Assembly (NCBI RefSeq): GCF_026965555.1 | Contig: NZ_CP114040.1 | Span: 496,001 to 560,000 of the forward strand | Direction: 5' to 3' | DNA: 64,000 nt | From: Nannocystis punicea | GTDB taxonomy: Bacteria; Myxococcota_A; Polyangia; Nannocystales; Nannocystaceae | Shown here: positions 16,511 to 24,900 of the stretch, piece after piece | Layout: every line of letters starts with the position of its first letter | Position numbering within the stretch: the stretch's first letter is position 1 | Made by a program: the position numbers and the translations under genes | Notes under the pieces: generated by a model | Told to the model about the DNA's origin: nothing | Seen by the model: the letters and a program-made list of their open reading frames with translations, nothing else | The model's database searches: none

Positions 16511-18136
16511 TCAGCGGATCCAGATGTGGCCGGCGGTGTTGTGAATGTCGGGACCCGCAGCGAAGCCGCACGGGGTGCGCCAGGGCGTGTCCACGCCGGG
16601 GGCGAGGTCGCAAGTGGAGGTGTAGTAGGACTGGGCGCCGAAACCGGCGGCGTCGTTGAGGGTGCTGATGTTGTTCTCGTTGTTGAGCACCAGGCCGAAG
16701 CGGACGCGGGCGTCGTAGCACGACTGGTCGTCGTCGACGTTGATGCCGACGGCGACGTAGTTGGGGGCGATCGAGGCCTCGGCGACGGTGCGGCCCTGGA
16801 TCGTCAACCACTTGAGCTTCTCGGCCTGGTCCTCGGCGAAGTAGAGGCCCTTCATGGCGACGTCCGAGCCGACCGGGGTATTGGTGAAGAGGTCGAGGAG
16901 GGTGGTGGTCGCCGGCAGGGCGTAGTGCTTGCAGGCGTAGGCCTTGGTGACCGGGTGCTGCATGCAGCCGCGGATCTCGCCGCCGGGCAGGACGTTATAG
17001 GCCTGGAACTTGCCGTCGAGGGTGTCGGTCGGGGAGGTCAGCGCCTCGTTGACGACCGAGACGGTGGTCCAGTGCGGGGAGTAGAAGTCGAAGGTGCCCT
17101 GCGACGGGGCGAAGCGGATCGCCAGGGCCCAGCCGCCGCCGTCGGTGGTCATGTCGCACCAGACCTTGAACGGGGCTTGCGGGCCGGCGCCGTCGGCGTC
17201 GATGTCGTGGAGGCCGTCGGCCGCGTTCGGCTGGGCGAGCTTGATCGCCTTGCAGCTGGCCGAGACGACGCACTGACCCTGGTCGCAGCTGCCGCTCTCG
17301 CAGTCGCCGGGCTCGCTGCAATTGTCTGCGAGCTCGCACGGGTCGCACTCGGGGCCGCCGCAGTCGACGTCGGTCTCGCCGCCGCTCTGGATGCCGTCGG
17401 CGCAGGTGGGCGCGGCGCACTGGGTGGTGCACTCGTCGCTGTCGTCGGCGTTGGCGTCGTCGCAGGCCTCGACGCCGTCGTGGACGAAGCCGTCGCCGCA
17501 GCTGGCCGCGGCGCAGGTGCCGAGGCAGGCGTCGGTGTCGATGGCGTTGGCGTCGTCGCAGGCCTCGCCCGGCTGCACCACGCCGTCGCCGCACGAGGCC
17601 GGGGCGCAGGTGTTGCTGCAGGCGTCGTCGTCGACGTCGTTGGCGTCGTCGCAGGCCTCGCCGGGCCCGACGAAGCCGTCGCCGCAGCTGGCCTCCTGGC
17701 AGCCCTCGACGCAGGTGTCCGTGTTGTCGCCGTTGCCGTCGTCGCAGGCCTCGCCGGCCTCGATCACCCCGTTGCCACACACCGGCTCGGGCTCGCCGGT
17801 CGAGGACGTATCCGAGGTATCGGTGGTGCCGGTGCCGGTGGTGGTGGCGTCGGTGGTGCCGGTGGTGGTGGTGCCGGTGTCCGGGGTGTCCTCCGTCGTG
17901 GTCGGGAGCGAGGTCGTGCTCGCGTCGCCCGAGGCGCTCCCGTCGGTCGGCACCGTCGTCGTGCTGGTCGGCCCGGTGGTCGGTTCGGTGGGCGTCCCCG
18001 TCGACGCGTCGGTGCCGGTGCCGGTGCTGGTGGTCGTCGTATCGGTCGCGCCGGTCCCGGTGGTCGCGCTGTCACCGTTGCATGCGACCAGCAAACACAC
18101 ACCCCACGCCGCGGCTCCACGAAGCTGTACTCTCAT
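16511..18136 (-). CDS. DUF4215 Cys-repeat lipoprotein with fibrinogen C-terminal-like domain
   Basis: 541 residues from ATG 18136, preceded by GGAGG and GAGGAA; an upstream GTG at 18154 is less suited. Lipobox CLLVAC is followed by about 100 residues of Thr/Gly/Ser/Asp stalk. Next are four to five repeats of the DUF4215 kind (CGNGVIEAGEACDDGN, CGDGFVGPGEACDDAN and so on), a Cys-rich EGF-like linker, and a C-terminal domain of about 220 residues resembling fibrinogen-related domains (SCKAIKLAQP, PFKVWCDMTTDGGGWALAIRF). Such domains bind carbohydrate or acetyl groups in animals. Surface location is expected. Function is probably adhesion or recognition. Confidence 0.85.
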   Translation of the reverse strand: MRVQLRGAAAWGVCLLVACNGDSATTGTGATDTTTTSTGTGTDASTGTPTEPTTGPTSTTTVPTDGSASGDASTTSLPTTTEDTPDTGTTTTGTTDATTTGTGTTDTSDTSSTGEPEPVCGNGVIEAGEACDDGNGDNTDTCVEGCQEASCGDGFVGPGEACDDANDVDDDACSNTCAPASCGDGVVQPGEACDDANAIDTDACLGTCAAASCGDGFVHDGVEACDDANADDSDECTTQCAAPTCADGIQSGGETDVDCGGPECDPCELADNCSEPGDCESGSCDQGQCVVSASCKAIKLAQPNAADGLHDIDADGAGPQAPFKVWCDMTTDGGGWALAIRFAPSQGTFDFYSPHWTTVSVVNEALTSPTDTLDGKFQAYNVLPGGEIRGCMQHPVTKAYACKHYALPATTTLLDLFTNTPVGSDVAMKGLYFAEDQAEKLKWLTIQGRTVAEASIAPNYVAVGINVDDDQSCYDARVRFGLVLNNENNISTLNDAAGFGAQSYYTSTCDLAPGVDTPWRTPCGFAAGPDIHNTAGHIWIR

Positions 18137-18616
18137 CGTTCCTCGCCTCCACACAATGTCGACGACGACGGGTAATCCGACGCGGGCGGCCCTGTCAAGG
18201 CCGAGCCGGCGCGCGGTTCCGCTGCGCGCGACCTCGCCGCCGTACGTGCAATCGGACTCAGCGGCGCCCCGGTCGCTTTCGCGGCATCACCGCCGGATTG
18301 CGAGGTGCCGCGTGAGTCCGCGAGGGTCGGCGATCCGCAGGCGATGCGAGTGTGGGCGAGGACGAAGAGGTCCCGTGGCGCAGGCGTCGCGATCGACGAG
18401 CAAGGCCTGCTCGAAGCCGTCGCGCAGGACCAGGCGCGGTCCGACGGGCCGTCGGCGGGCGCGCCCGCTCGTCGGTCGAGGAGCGGTGGCCCGCGGGCCA
18501 GGTCGTCGAGCAGGCAACACCCGCGGCGAGGCTGCCTCGGGCGTCGCGGCGGCCGACGATCGGGCGAGGCCCGTCTCCGCGATTGCTAGCAGGGAATGGC
18601 GTGTTCTCGCAGAGCC
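18137..18616. other. 480-bp stretch without recognised gene
   Basis: Upstream region of the fibrinogen-like gene. No coding frame with credible composition or motif was found, and no decamer hairpin. Confidence 0.55.
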
Positions 18617-19060
18617 GTCGGTGCCGACCCAACTCCGACCGGCGAGCGGGCGGGACGCCGACGTCGCCGCGGCTCGCTCCGTCCGCCTCGCGGGGCGTCC
18701 GCCCCGGCGCAATCGAGGGCAGAGAATCTCCGAGCTTCCCGAAAGGACAGACATGTCATTCGCGGCCGTACGCTCGCGCTGCCGGCAGGGCGGAGCGTCG
18801 ACGTCGCCGCGGCTCGCCCCGCCCGCCTCGCGGGGCGTCCGCCCCGGCGCATTGCGAGGTCGGCGAATCTCGGACCCCTTCGAAAGGGCAGCCATGTCAT
18901 TCGCCGCGGGACGCTCGTACTACCGGCCGGGCGGAGCACGGTTCGCTCCGCGCCCGCTCCGCCCGCCTCGCGGCGCGTCCGCCCCGACGCGTCCGCGAGG
19001 TCGACGAATCTCCGAGCTTCCCGAAAGGACAGCCCCGTCATTCGCGGCCGTACGCCCGCG
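18617..19060. repeat. 140-bp tandem repeats, about three copies
   Basis: The anchor CCGCCTCGCGG recurs at 18683, 18823 and 18963, a 140-bp period. Each unit carries CCGAAAGGACAGACATGTCA (or a variant) followed by TTCGC, and a long GC-rich segment with CGCGGGGCGTCCGCCCCGGCG. Frames through the repeats are open on both strands but change composition between units, so they are not treated as genes. The block ends at an AT-rich tract near 19102-19120, just upstream of the gene at 19267. Confidence 0.75.
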
Positions 19061-19266
19061 CTGCCAGCATCGGCGCCGGGCCGGCGGATCGGTGCATTGA
19101 TTATTTTTAAAAAACACAGTCGTCGCGTCCGCTGCGCCCGCCGATGAACGGCTCGGGTAATCAATCCTCCGTTTCGGCGCACCCCGTGACGGACCTCCCC
19201 GCGGTCGCTGATTCGCCTCGCTGCGCCGTCGGCGAGCGGCATGGTTATCCGCGGAGAGAATCGACT

Positions 19267-19794
19267 ATGCGCAAAGATTCGTTCATCACAGTCTGTGCCC
19301 TCGCGCTGCTCGGCTCCATCGCCATCGCGGCTCCTCCGCCGGTCAAGAAGCTCCCGAGCTTCAACGACAACGGCGCCACCCTGACCGCCTCGGGGCACCT
19401 CATGGGCCTCGCCGCCGGCGACTACGAGCTCAAGCTCTCGGCGACGGGGACGGAGAGCACGGTCTGCGGCGACGCCGGCGGCGTGGAACCGGCGCCGAAA
19501 GAGGTGGTGCTCACCGGCACGGTGGTGATCTCGGCGACCGCGGACGTGCCCGCCGCGTACGCCGATCTCGTGTCGGCCGCGCCGGAGCCGGGCTGCCTGC
19601 AAGCCGAGGGCGAACCGATCGCGGGGCAGCAGGAGGTCTCGTTCACCAAGGCCGCCATCGAGATCCGCCCGGTCCAGACGGACCCCGAGGCGGCCCCGCT
19701 GAAGCCCGTGCGCTGCATCCAGTGCTCGTTCATGCAGGCCACCGTCGACGGCCCGGCCAAGCCGGCGAGCTGCTTGACCATGTACACGTGCTGA
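19267..19794 (+). CDS. Secreted protein of unknown function
   Basis: 175 residues from ATG 19267, with GGAGAG about 10 bases upstream. A clear signal peptide (SFITVCALALLGSIAIAAPPPVKK) precedes a strand-rich mature domain: ATLTASGHLMGLAAGDYELKLSATG, VVLTGTVVISATADVPAAYADLV. Cysteines include a C-terminal IQCSF and a final Cys (MYTC). No family was recognised. It stands alone, with the decamer pair 31 bp after its stop. Confidence 0.65.
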   Translation: MRKDSFITVCALALLGSIAIAAPPPVKKLPSFNDNGATLTASGHLMGLAAGDYELKLSATGTESTVCGDAGGVEPAPKEVVLTGTVVISATADVPAAYADLVSAAPEPGCLQAEGEPIAGQQEVSFTKAAIEIRPVQTDPEAAPLKPVRCIQCSFMQATVDGPAKPASCLTMYTC

Positions 19795-19824
19795 GCCGCG
19801 GCCGCCTCGGCGCCTAGTCGCAAA

Positions 19825-19848
19825 GGACATGTCCAAAGAGACATGTCC
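19825..19848. repeat. Two decamers, 4-bp linker
   Basis: GGACATGTCC (19825-19834), AAAG, AGACATGTCC (19839-19848). Located 31 bp after the stop of the secreted protein and upstream of the universal stress protein. Confidence 0.8.
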
Positions 19849-20062
19849 GGCCGAGCGGGCGGCGCGGGCGGGGGTGAATGACCTCGCTGGGCGGGATCGG
19901 CGCGATGCGGGCCGGGGTCGCGACTGCGACGAGCCGCGGCCGCGGTCCGGCGAGCCCGAGCGCACGGACAGGAACGCGGCCACGCGCGAGACAGGCCCCG
20001 AGCGGTTGAGCCCGGTGGGGCGGCGGCGTTGCCGGAGCCCGAAGCGCTGTCATCGTTGCGGC

Positions 20063-20944
20063 ATGAACACGTGGATCGTCGGGGTCGATCTTCGCCACCG
20101 CAGCGACGGCGCGGTGCGCTTCGGGGCGTGGCTGCGCGAACAGACGGGCGGGGCGATCGAGCTGGTGGGGGTCCACGCCGCGCCGAGCGCGGTGGTGGAC
20201 CAACTCGACCAGTTCGAGGGCCGCGTGCGGGTGCACGAGCGGCTCAAGACGGAGGCGGAGCTGGCGATGGAGCGGGCCGGGGTGCGCGAGGCGTACGCGG
20301 AGGTCGAGCTGGTCGAGGCGGGCGAGCCGGCCGAGACGCTGGCGAGCGCGCGGGCCGGGCGGTCGGCGGTCGGGATGATCGTCGGGCGCAAGGCGGCGAG
20401 CGACGGGCGCGACCTGGTGCGGCTGGGGAGCGTGGCGCGGCGGCTGCTGCAGCGGCTGGTGGTGCCGACGTTCGTGGTGCCGCCCGACCTGCAGATCGAT
20501 CAGCTGCGCAGCGGCCCTTTGGTGGTGGCGGTGACGCCGTCGGACGCGAGCTCGGGCGCGGTCGAGGTCGGCGCGACGCTGGCGAAGGCGCTGGGCCGGC
20601 CGCTGGTGTTCGTGCGCGTGGTCAGCGTGCCGGAGGAGTACACGCAGATCTACTGGTCGACCGACGCCCTGGCGCAGTTCAAGGGCCAGACGATCGCGGC
20701 CGCCAAGGACCGCACCGCCGAGTGGCTGGCCGACCAGGGCCGCAGCGAGCCGGTGGTGGTCCGCTACGGCGACACGATCACCGAGATCCTCGCGGTCGCG
20801 GCCGAGCAGGGGGCGCCGTTCCTGGTGTGCGGTTCGCGGCTGCTCAGCCGGGTGGAGCGGGTCATCGCCCTCAGCACCTCGAGCGAGCTGGCCGCCAGGG
20901 CGGCGATCCCCGTGCTGGTCGTTCCGCCGGACGCGCGCCCCTAG
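20063..20944 (+). CDS. Tandem-domain universal stress protein (UspA family)
   Basis: 293 residues in two Usp domains. The first (about 1-140) has WIVGVDLRHRSDGAVRFGAWL and ends GSVARRLLQRLVVPTFVVPP. The second (about 150-290) has PLVVAVTPSDASSGAVEVGATLAKALG, ILAVAAEQGAPFLVCGSRLLSRVERVIALSTSSELAARAAIPVLVVPP. The ATP-binding G-x2-G-x9-G-S pattern is only partly kept (VCGSRLL). Start at ATG 20063, because upstream sequence has no Usp similarity. Cytosolic; relatives respond to starvation and stress. Confidence 0.88.
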   Translation: MNTWIVGVDLRHRSDGAVRFGAWLREQTGGAIELVGVHAAPSAVVDQLDQFEGRVRVHERLKTEAELAMERAGVREAYAEVELVEAGEPAETLASARAGRSAVGMIVGRKAASDGRDLVRLGSVARRLLQRLVVPTFVVPPDLQIDQLRSGPLVVAVTPSDASSGAVEVGATLAKALGRPLVFVRVVSVPEEYTQIYWSTDALAQFKGQTIAAAKDRTAEWLADQGRSEPVVVRYGDTITEILAVAAEQGAPFLVCGSRLLSRVERVIALSTSSELAARAAIPVLVVPPDARP

Positions 20945-20997
20945 CGGCCGGCCGGGGCGTGCGCCCGCTGCGAAAGTGAGATATAGACGCGGCCGCC

Positions 20998-22134
20998 ATG
21001 CACGTCCGCGCTCCGTTCGCGCTCCTCCTCGCCTCCGCCCTGGCCGCCTGCACGGCCGGCGAGGCTCCCAAGACCGATGCGACCAAGGCCGAGCCGGCCA
21101 AGGCCGAGCCCGCGAAGGCCGAAGTCAAGGCCGAGCCAGCCAAGGCCGAGGCGCCGCCGCTGCCGCTCGAGCCGAGCGCGGACATCAAGTACGACCCGCC
21201 GTTCGACGGCAAGCCGCTCTCCAGCGAGAAGACCGCCAGCGGCCTGACGGTCGAGGACTTCGTGGTCGGCGACGGCGCGGAGGCGGTCAAGGGCGGCGAG
21301 GTCGAGGTCCACTACACCGGGTACCTGACCGACGGGACGATCTTCGACACGTCGAAGAAGCGCAACCGCCCGTTCACGTTCTCGCTCGGCGAGGGCCGGG
21401 TGATCAAGGGCTGGGACGAGGGCGTGGTCGGCATGAAGGTGGGCGGCAAGCGGCGCCTCATCGTGCCCGCGACGCTCGGCTACGGCGATCGTCGGGCCGG
21501 GAAGATCCCGCCGGGCGCGACGCTGGTGTTCACCATCGAGCTGCTGTCGTTCACGCCGCCGCCGCCGCCGCCGCAGCCGCTCACCGCGTTCGAGGGCAAG
21601 CCGGCGTCGACCAAGACGCTCGAGGACGGGCTCAAGATCAGCGACTACAAGCTGGGCGAGGGCGCGGAGGCCAAGGCCGGCGACATGGTCGCGGTCCACT
21701 ACCGCGGCACGCTCAAGGACGGGACCGAGTTCGACTCGTCGCTGACGCGCAAGCCGATCAGCTTCCCGCTCGGCCAGGGCCGCGTGATCAAGGGCTGGGA
21801 CCTCGGCATCGCCGGCATGAAGGTCGGCGGCCTGCGCAAGCTCGAGATCCCCGCCAAGCTCGCGTACGGCGAGCGGGCGAAGGGCCGGATCCCCGCCAAC
21901 TCCGACCTGACCTTCACGGTCGAGCTGATGTCGGTCAAGCCGGCCCCGACGCCGCCGGCCGGCGTCACCGCGCCCGGCTCGGCCACTCCGGGCGGCGCGC
22001 AGCCTGCGACTCCGGGCGGCGCGCAGCCGGCCACGCCCGCTGGCGCCAAGGCCGGCGGCGCTCAGCCTGCCACCGGCACCACGCCGGCCCAGCCCGACGC
22101 GAAGACCCCGGCGACGGAGAAGAAGGCCGGGTGA
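20998..22134 (+). CDS. Lipoprotein with two FKBP-type peptidyl-prolyl isomerase domains
   Basis: 378 residues. Lipobox SALAAC, then Ala/Lys/Glu repeats (KAEPAKAEP) as a spacer. Two FKBP domains follow at about residues 75-185 and 205-315. Each has the core motif (VEVHYTGYLTDGTIFDTS / VAVHYRGTLKDGTEFDSS), GRVIKGWDEGVVGMKVGGKRRL / GRVIKGWDLGIAGMKVGGLRKL, and a closing strand TLVFTIELLSF / DLTFTVELMSV. Active-site aromatics are present in both. A proline-rich linker joins them and the tail is Pro/Ala/Gly-rich. Acts as a periplasmic folding catalyst. It overlaps the next gene by 4 bp (GTGA). Confidence 0.93.
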   Translation: MHVRAPFALLLASALAACTAGEAPKTDATKAEPAKAEPAKAEVKAEPAKAEAPPLPLEPSADIKYDPPFDGKPLSSEKTASGLTVEDFVVGDGAEAVKGGEVEVHYTGYLTDGTIFDTSKKRNRPFTFSLGEGRVIKGWDEGVVGMKVGGKRRLIVPATLGYGDRRAGKIPPGATLVFTIELLSFTPPPPPPQPLTAFEGKPASTKTLEDGLKISDYKLGEGAEAKAGDMVAVHYRGTLKDGTEFDSSLTRKPISFPLGQGRVIKGWDLGIAGMKVGGLRKLEIPAKLAYGERAKGRIPANSDLTFTVELMSVKPAPTPPAGVTAPGSATPGGAQPATPGGAQPATPAGAKAGGAQPATGTTPAQPDAKTPATEKKAG

Positions 22135-23387
22135 GAGCGTCCGCGGCGATCGCGGCGCTGGCGGTGGGCCTGTCCTGTCGGGCAGGTCCCTCGGAGCAGG
22201 CGCCCGGAGCCGCGGCGCCTGCCGGGGCTCCGGCATCGGCTGTCTCTTCGGACATGTCCGCAGGGACGGCCGAGCGCGGGGCGGCGAGCGGCGCGGGGCT
22301 GCCCGAAGGGGCAGGCAGCGCCGGGCGAGGGGCTGAGCTGTCCGGAGGGACAGGTACTGCGGGCGGAGCAGGTTCGGCGGCCGGGATGTCCGGAGGGACA
22401 GGTTCGGCGGGCGGAGCAGGTTCGGCGGCCGGGATGTCCGGAGGGACAGGTTCGGCGGGCGGAGCAGGTTCGGCTGGTGGGGTGTCCGGAGGGACAGGCG
22501 GTGCGGGAGCCGGGATGTCCGCAGGGACAGATATCTCGATCGCCGGTGATCCACCGCCAGCGGGAGCGCCGGCGCCGCTACCCTGCCTCGATCCGCCGCC
22601 GCCGGGGATGGCGTGCATCCCGGCCGGGTGGTTCATCCGCGGCAGCGACACCGGGCCCGAGCACGCGCGGCCGCAGGCGCGGGTGTGGCTGCAGACGTAC
22701 TACCTCGACATCCACGAGGTGACGTACGCCGAGTACAAGGAGTGCGTGAAGGCCAAGCGCTGCGACCCCAAAGGCGGGCCGGCGTACACCGACTTCGACC
22801 GGCCGAAGCAGCCGATCAACGGGGTGGCGTGGTTCCACGCCGACGGCTACTGCAAGGCCCGCGGCAAGCGGCTGCCGAGCGAGGCGCAGTGGGAGAAGGG
22901 CGCGCGCGGACCCGACGGGGCGCTGCACCCGTGGGGCGACGAGCCGGCGACCTGCGAGCGGGCGATTATCAAGGACGAGACCGGGCGCGGCTGCGGGGTG
23001 AAGAAGCAGGGCAGTAAGCCGGAGACGGGGCGGCCGTGGGAGATCGGCTCGCGGCCGTCGGGCCGATATGGCCTTTACGACATGTCCGGAAATTCATGGG
23101 AGTGGGTGGCCGACTGGTTCACCCGCAGCTACGCCGAGTGCGGGGCCGACTGCGAGGGGATCGATCCGCTCGGGCCGTGCGCGAAGGACGGCGAGGTGGC
23201 CCGCGAGTGCCCGGGCAAGCTGCGCAAGATCGTCCGCGGCGGGTCGTGGTACTGGGACGCGTCGTACGCGACCGGCGTCTGGCGCCGGCCGCACTTCCCC
23301 AGCAATCAGCCGTTCCATCACTTCGGCTTCCGCTGCGCGGCGAACGCCCGCGAGGCGGAGACGCTGCAGCGCGGCGCTTCACAATGA
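22131..23387 (+). CDS. Formylglycine-generating-enzyme-like (SUMF1/EgtB-type) lipoprotein
   Basis: 418 residues from GTG 22131, which overlaps the stop of the FKBP gene. Lipobox VGLSC. Residues 30-145 are Gly/Ala/Ser/Thr low complexity, with MSGGTGSAGGAGSAAG repeated every 48 bp. The C-terminal 260 residues are the FGE-sulfatase domain: PGMACIPAGWFIRGSD, DIHEVTYAEYKECV, PINGVAWFHADGYCKARGKRLPSEAQWEKGARG, YDMSGNSWEWVADWF, IVRGGSWYW and HFGFRCAA. The two copper-binding cysteines of true FGE are not obvious, so a sulfatase-maturing role is unlikely; a structural or lectin-like role is more usual in myxobacteria. The last residues (LQRGASQ) are part of the downstream repeat block. Confidence 0.85.
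   Translation: MRASAAIAALAVGLSCRAGPSEQAPGAAAPAGAPASAVSSDMSAGTAERGAASGAGLPEGAGSAGRGAELSGGTGTAGGAGSAAGMSGGTGSAGGAGSAAGMSGGTGSAGGAGSAGGVSGGTGGAGAGMSAGTDISIAGDPPPAGAPAPLPCLDPPPPGMACIPAGWFIRGSDTGPEHARPQARVWLQTYYLDIHEVTYAEYKECVKAKRCDPKGGPAYTDFDRPKQPINGVAWFHADGYCKARGKRLPSEAQWEKGARGPDGALHPWGDEPATCERAIIKDETGRGCGVKKQGSKPETGRPWEIGSRPSGRYGLYDMSGNSWEWVADWFTRSYAECGADCEGIDPLGPCAKDGEVARECPGKLRKIVRGGSWYWDASYATGVWRRPHFPSNQPFHHFGFRCAANAREAETLQRGASQ
22338..22529 (+). repeat. 48-bp coding repeats built on the TGTCC-GGAG-GGACA hairpin
   Basis: Units start at 22338, 22386, 22434 and 22482 with exact 48-bp period, each opening with TGTCCGGAGGGACAGG. A further hairpin GGACATGTCC-GCAG-GGACGG is at 22250-22269 and TGTCCGCAGGGACA follows at the end. 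The multiple-of-three period keeps the frame. Confidence 0.85.
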
Positions 23388-23790
23388 GGGCCGATTCGCG
23401 GCTGCGGTCGCGGAGACGCAGCGGCGCTTCACAGTAAGGCGCGACTCGCAGATCACGGACGCTGCAGCGGGGCGCTTCACAAGGAGGCTCGACTCGAGGT
23501 CGCGGAGACGCAGCGCGGCGCTTCACGATACTGCGACGACTCGGGGTCGCGGATCGCGGATCGCTGCAGCGCGGCGCTTCACAATTAGGCTCGACTCGCG
23601 GTCATGGGTCGCGGAGACGCAGCGGGGCACTTCACAATACTGCGACGACTCGCGGTCATGGGTCGCGGAGACGCAGCGGGGCGCTTCACAATAAGGCACG
23701 ACTCGAGGTCGCGGAGCGCGAGGCGGAGGCGCTGCAGCGGGGCGCTTCACAATACTGCGACGACTCGAGGTCGCGGAGCGCCCGGCGTAG
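23368..23790. repeat. GCGGCGCTTCACAAT repeat block (8 copies, irregular 46-61 bp spacing)
   Basis: CTTCAC recurs at 23378, 23428, 23475, 23521, 23578, 23630, 23684 and 23745 within a longer unit containing CGACTCGCGGTC and GCGGAGACGCAGCG. The first copy forms the last codons of the FGE-like gene. Spacers are themselves repeated, so this is not CRISPR. Minus-strand frames through it (VKRRAA) look like degenerate coding repeats but have no start or context. Confidence 0.8.
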
Positions 23791-23868
23791 CCTCGGGGGC
23801 GGGCTCGGCGTGGTCGCATTTCCCCGAATATGAGGCGAGACGTCGCTCGGTTCGCTGTGTTCGCGTTC

Positions 23869-24900
23869 TCAGCGCAACAGGCCGCCGAGGAGCCCCAGCG
23901 CGCCCAGTCCGATCAGGAGCCAGGCGCCCCGGTCCCCGGCCAGCGCCTCCGGCACGAACAGGACGAGCACGAGGGTGCCGAAGATGAGGCCGGCGGTGCT
24001 CATCATCCAGTCGGCGCGCGAGGGGTCGTCGCGCAGCAGGCGGCGGGCGCCGAGTTTCCGGACGAGCGAGCCGACGAGCGAGGCTGCGGCGAGCAGCGCG
24101 AGCGCCACGATGAGGAGATCGAGGCCGAAGTTACGGGTGGGCTCCGCGCCGGCGGCGACGATGTACGTGCTGGCGAAGAAGAGCGAGAACAGCAGGACGA
24201 AGCCGGCGACGATCTCCCGGCCGAGCTCGATGAAGCGCCGGAGGATCCACAGCACCCATTCGAGCAGCGGGCTGTCCGGGGCCGGTGGGTCGGTGAGCCG
24301 CGGCCACCCGCGCTCGGCGACGATCCCGAGCAGATCGTCGAAGCCGTCCATCCATCTGTTAAATTTCCACGGGCGCCCACCCTCGCCAGCAGGTCGCTGA
24401 AAAGGTCCCGGCCGGCCGGAATCGGCATGTCCCTTCGGACAGGATGTGGCCGAATTCGGCCCCGTACGAGACTCCTCGCGGACGGGCCGAGGGGCTTCAC
24501 AGGGCCCCGGCGCGGTTTTCAGCGACCGGCCAGCGGTGACCAGCCGGACGTGGAAGGCGGCGCCGAGGTTGGTGGTGCGGGCGTGGACGATCGCCATGCC
24601 CTCGTGGCGGGTGTCGACGAGGCGCACGGCCTGGATCGCGGTCCACGCGAGGGTGTCGGTCCCGCACAGCGACCGGCGACGCAGACCTTCGGAGTCGGCG
24701 TCGACGCGAAACACATGGGTCTCGACGGCCGCGAGCGTGCATACAGTAGCGAGCAGAGCGGTGGCGACGGTGACCCATGCGTCGGACCGCGGATCGTACG
24801 CGGCCCAGACCGCGAGCGCGGCGGTGCCGGCGGCGAAGATCGAGGCGATCGCACGCGCGCGCCAGGACCAGACGAGCCGCAGGGCCGAGGACACGCCCAC
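23869..24900 (-). CDS. Membrane protein with PH-like N-terminal domain, carrying an in-frame insertion
   Basis: 343 residues from GTG 24900. Two membrane segments near the start (about 15-33 and 42-60) precede a strand-rich stretch THVFRVDADSEGLRRRSLCGTDTLAWTAIQAVRLVDTRHEGMAIVHARTT..., which resembles bacterial PH-type membrane-proximal domains. About 48 residues (RSLKTAPGP...FQRPAG) then interrupt it; removing them restores RLVTAG-EGGRPWKFNRW. The C-terminal half has three or four hydrophobic segments and ends LLIGLGALGLLGGLLR. No family was named. Inner membrane location is expected; role unknown. The insertion is described as a separate mobile feature. Confidence 0.6.
   Translation of the reverse strand: MGVSSALRLVWSWRARAIASIFAAGTAALAVWAAYDPRSDAWVTVATALLATVCTLAAVETHVFRVDADSEGLRRRSLCGTDTLAWTAIQAVRLVDTRHEGMAIVHARTTNLGAAFHVRLVTAGRSLKTAPGPCEAPRPVREESRTGPNSATSCPKGHADSGRPGPFQRPAGEGGRPWKFNRWMDGFDDLLGIVAERGWPRLTDPPAPDSPLLEWVLWILRRFIELGREIVAGFVLLFSLFFASTYIVAAGAEPTRNFGLDLLIVALALLAAASLVGSLVRKLGARRLLRDDPSRADWMMSTAGLIFGTLVLVLFVPEALAGDRGAWLLIGLGALGLLGGLLR
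24391..24528. mobile_element. Small MITE-like insertion (138 bp) with 12-bp terminal inverted repeats
   Basis: GGTCGCTGAAAA at 24392-24403 is repeated in perfect inversion as TTTTCAGCGACC at 24516-24527. The 6-bp direct repeat GCCAGC flanks it at 24385-24390 and 24529-24534, as expected of a target-site duplication. Insert plus duplicate is 144 bp, a multiple of three, and the host frame stays open through it. The interior contains the hairpin CATGTCC-CTTC-GGACAGG (24426-24443), a GCCGAATTCGGC dyad and GGCTTCACA. No coding capacity. Confidence 0.75.

Noticed and set aside
18287..18895. Minus-strand open frame across the 140-bp repeats
   Set aside because: Composition is Arg/Pro/Ser-rich without motifs and follows the repeat period; other frames are equally open.
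19100..19125. AT-rich tract ATTATTTTTAAAAAACAC as replication origin or phage attachment site
   Set aside because: No DnaA boxes, no tRNA or integrase nearby; only a short AT patch.
23368..23790. Regularly repeated GCGCTTCACAAT motif that could suggest CRISPR
   Set aside because: Spacing varies from 46 to 61 bp, the spacers are copies of each other and no cas gene is nearby.
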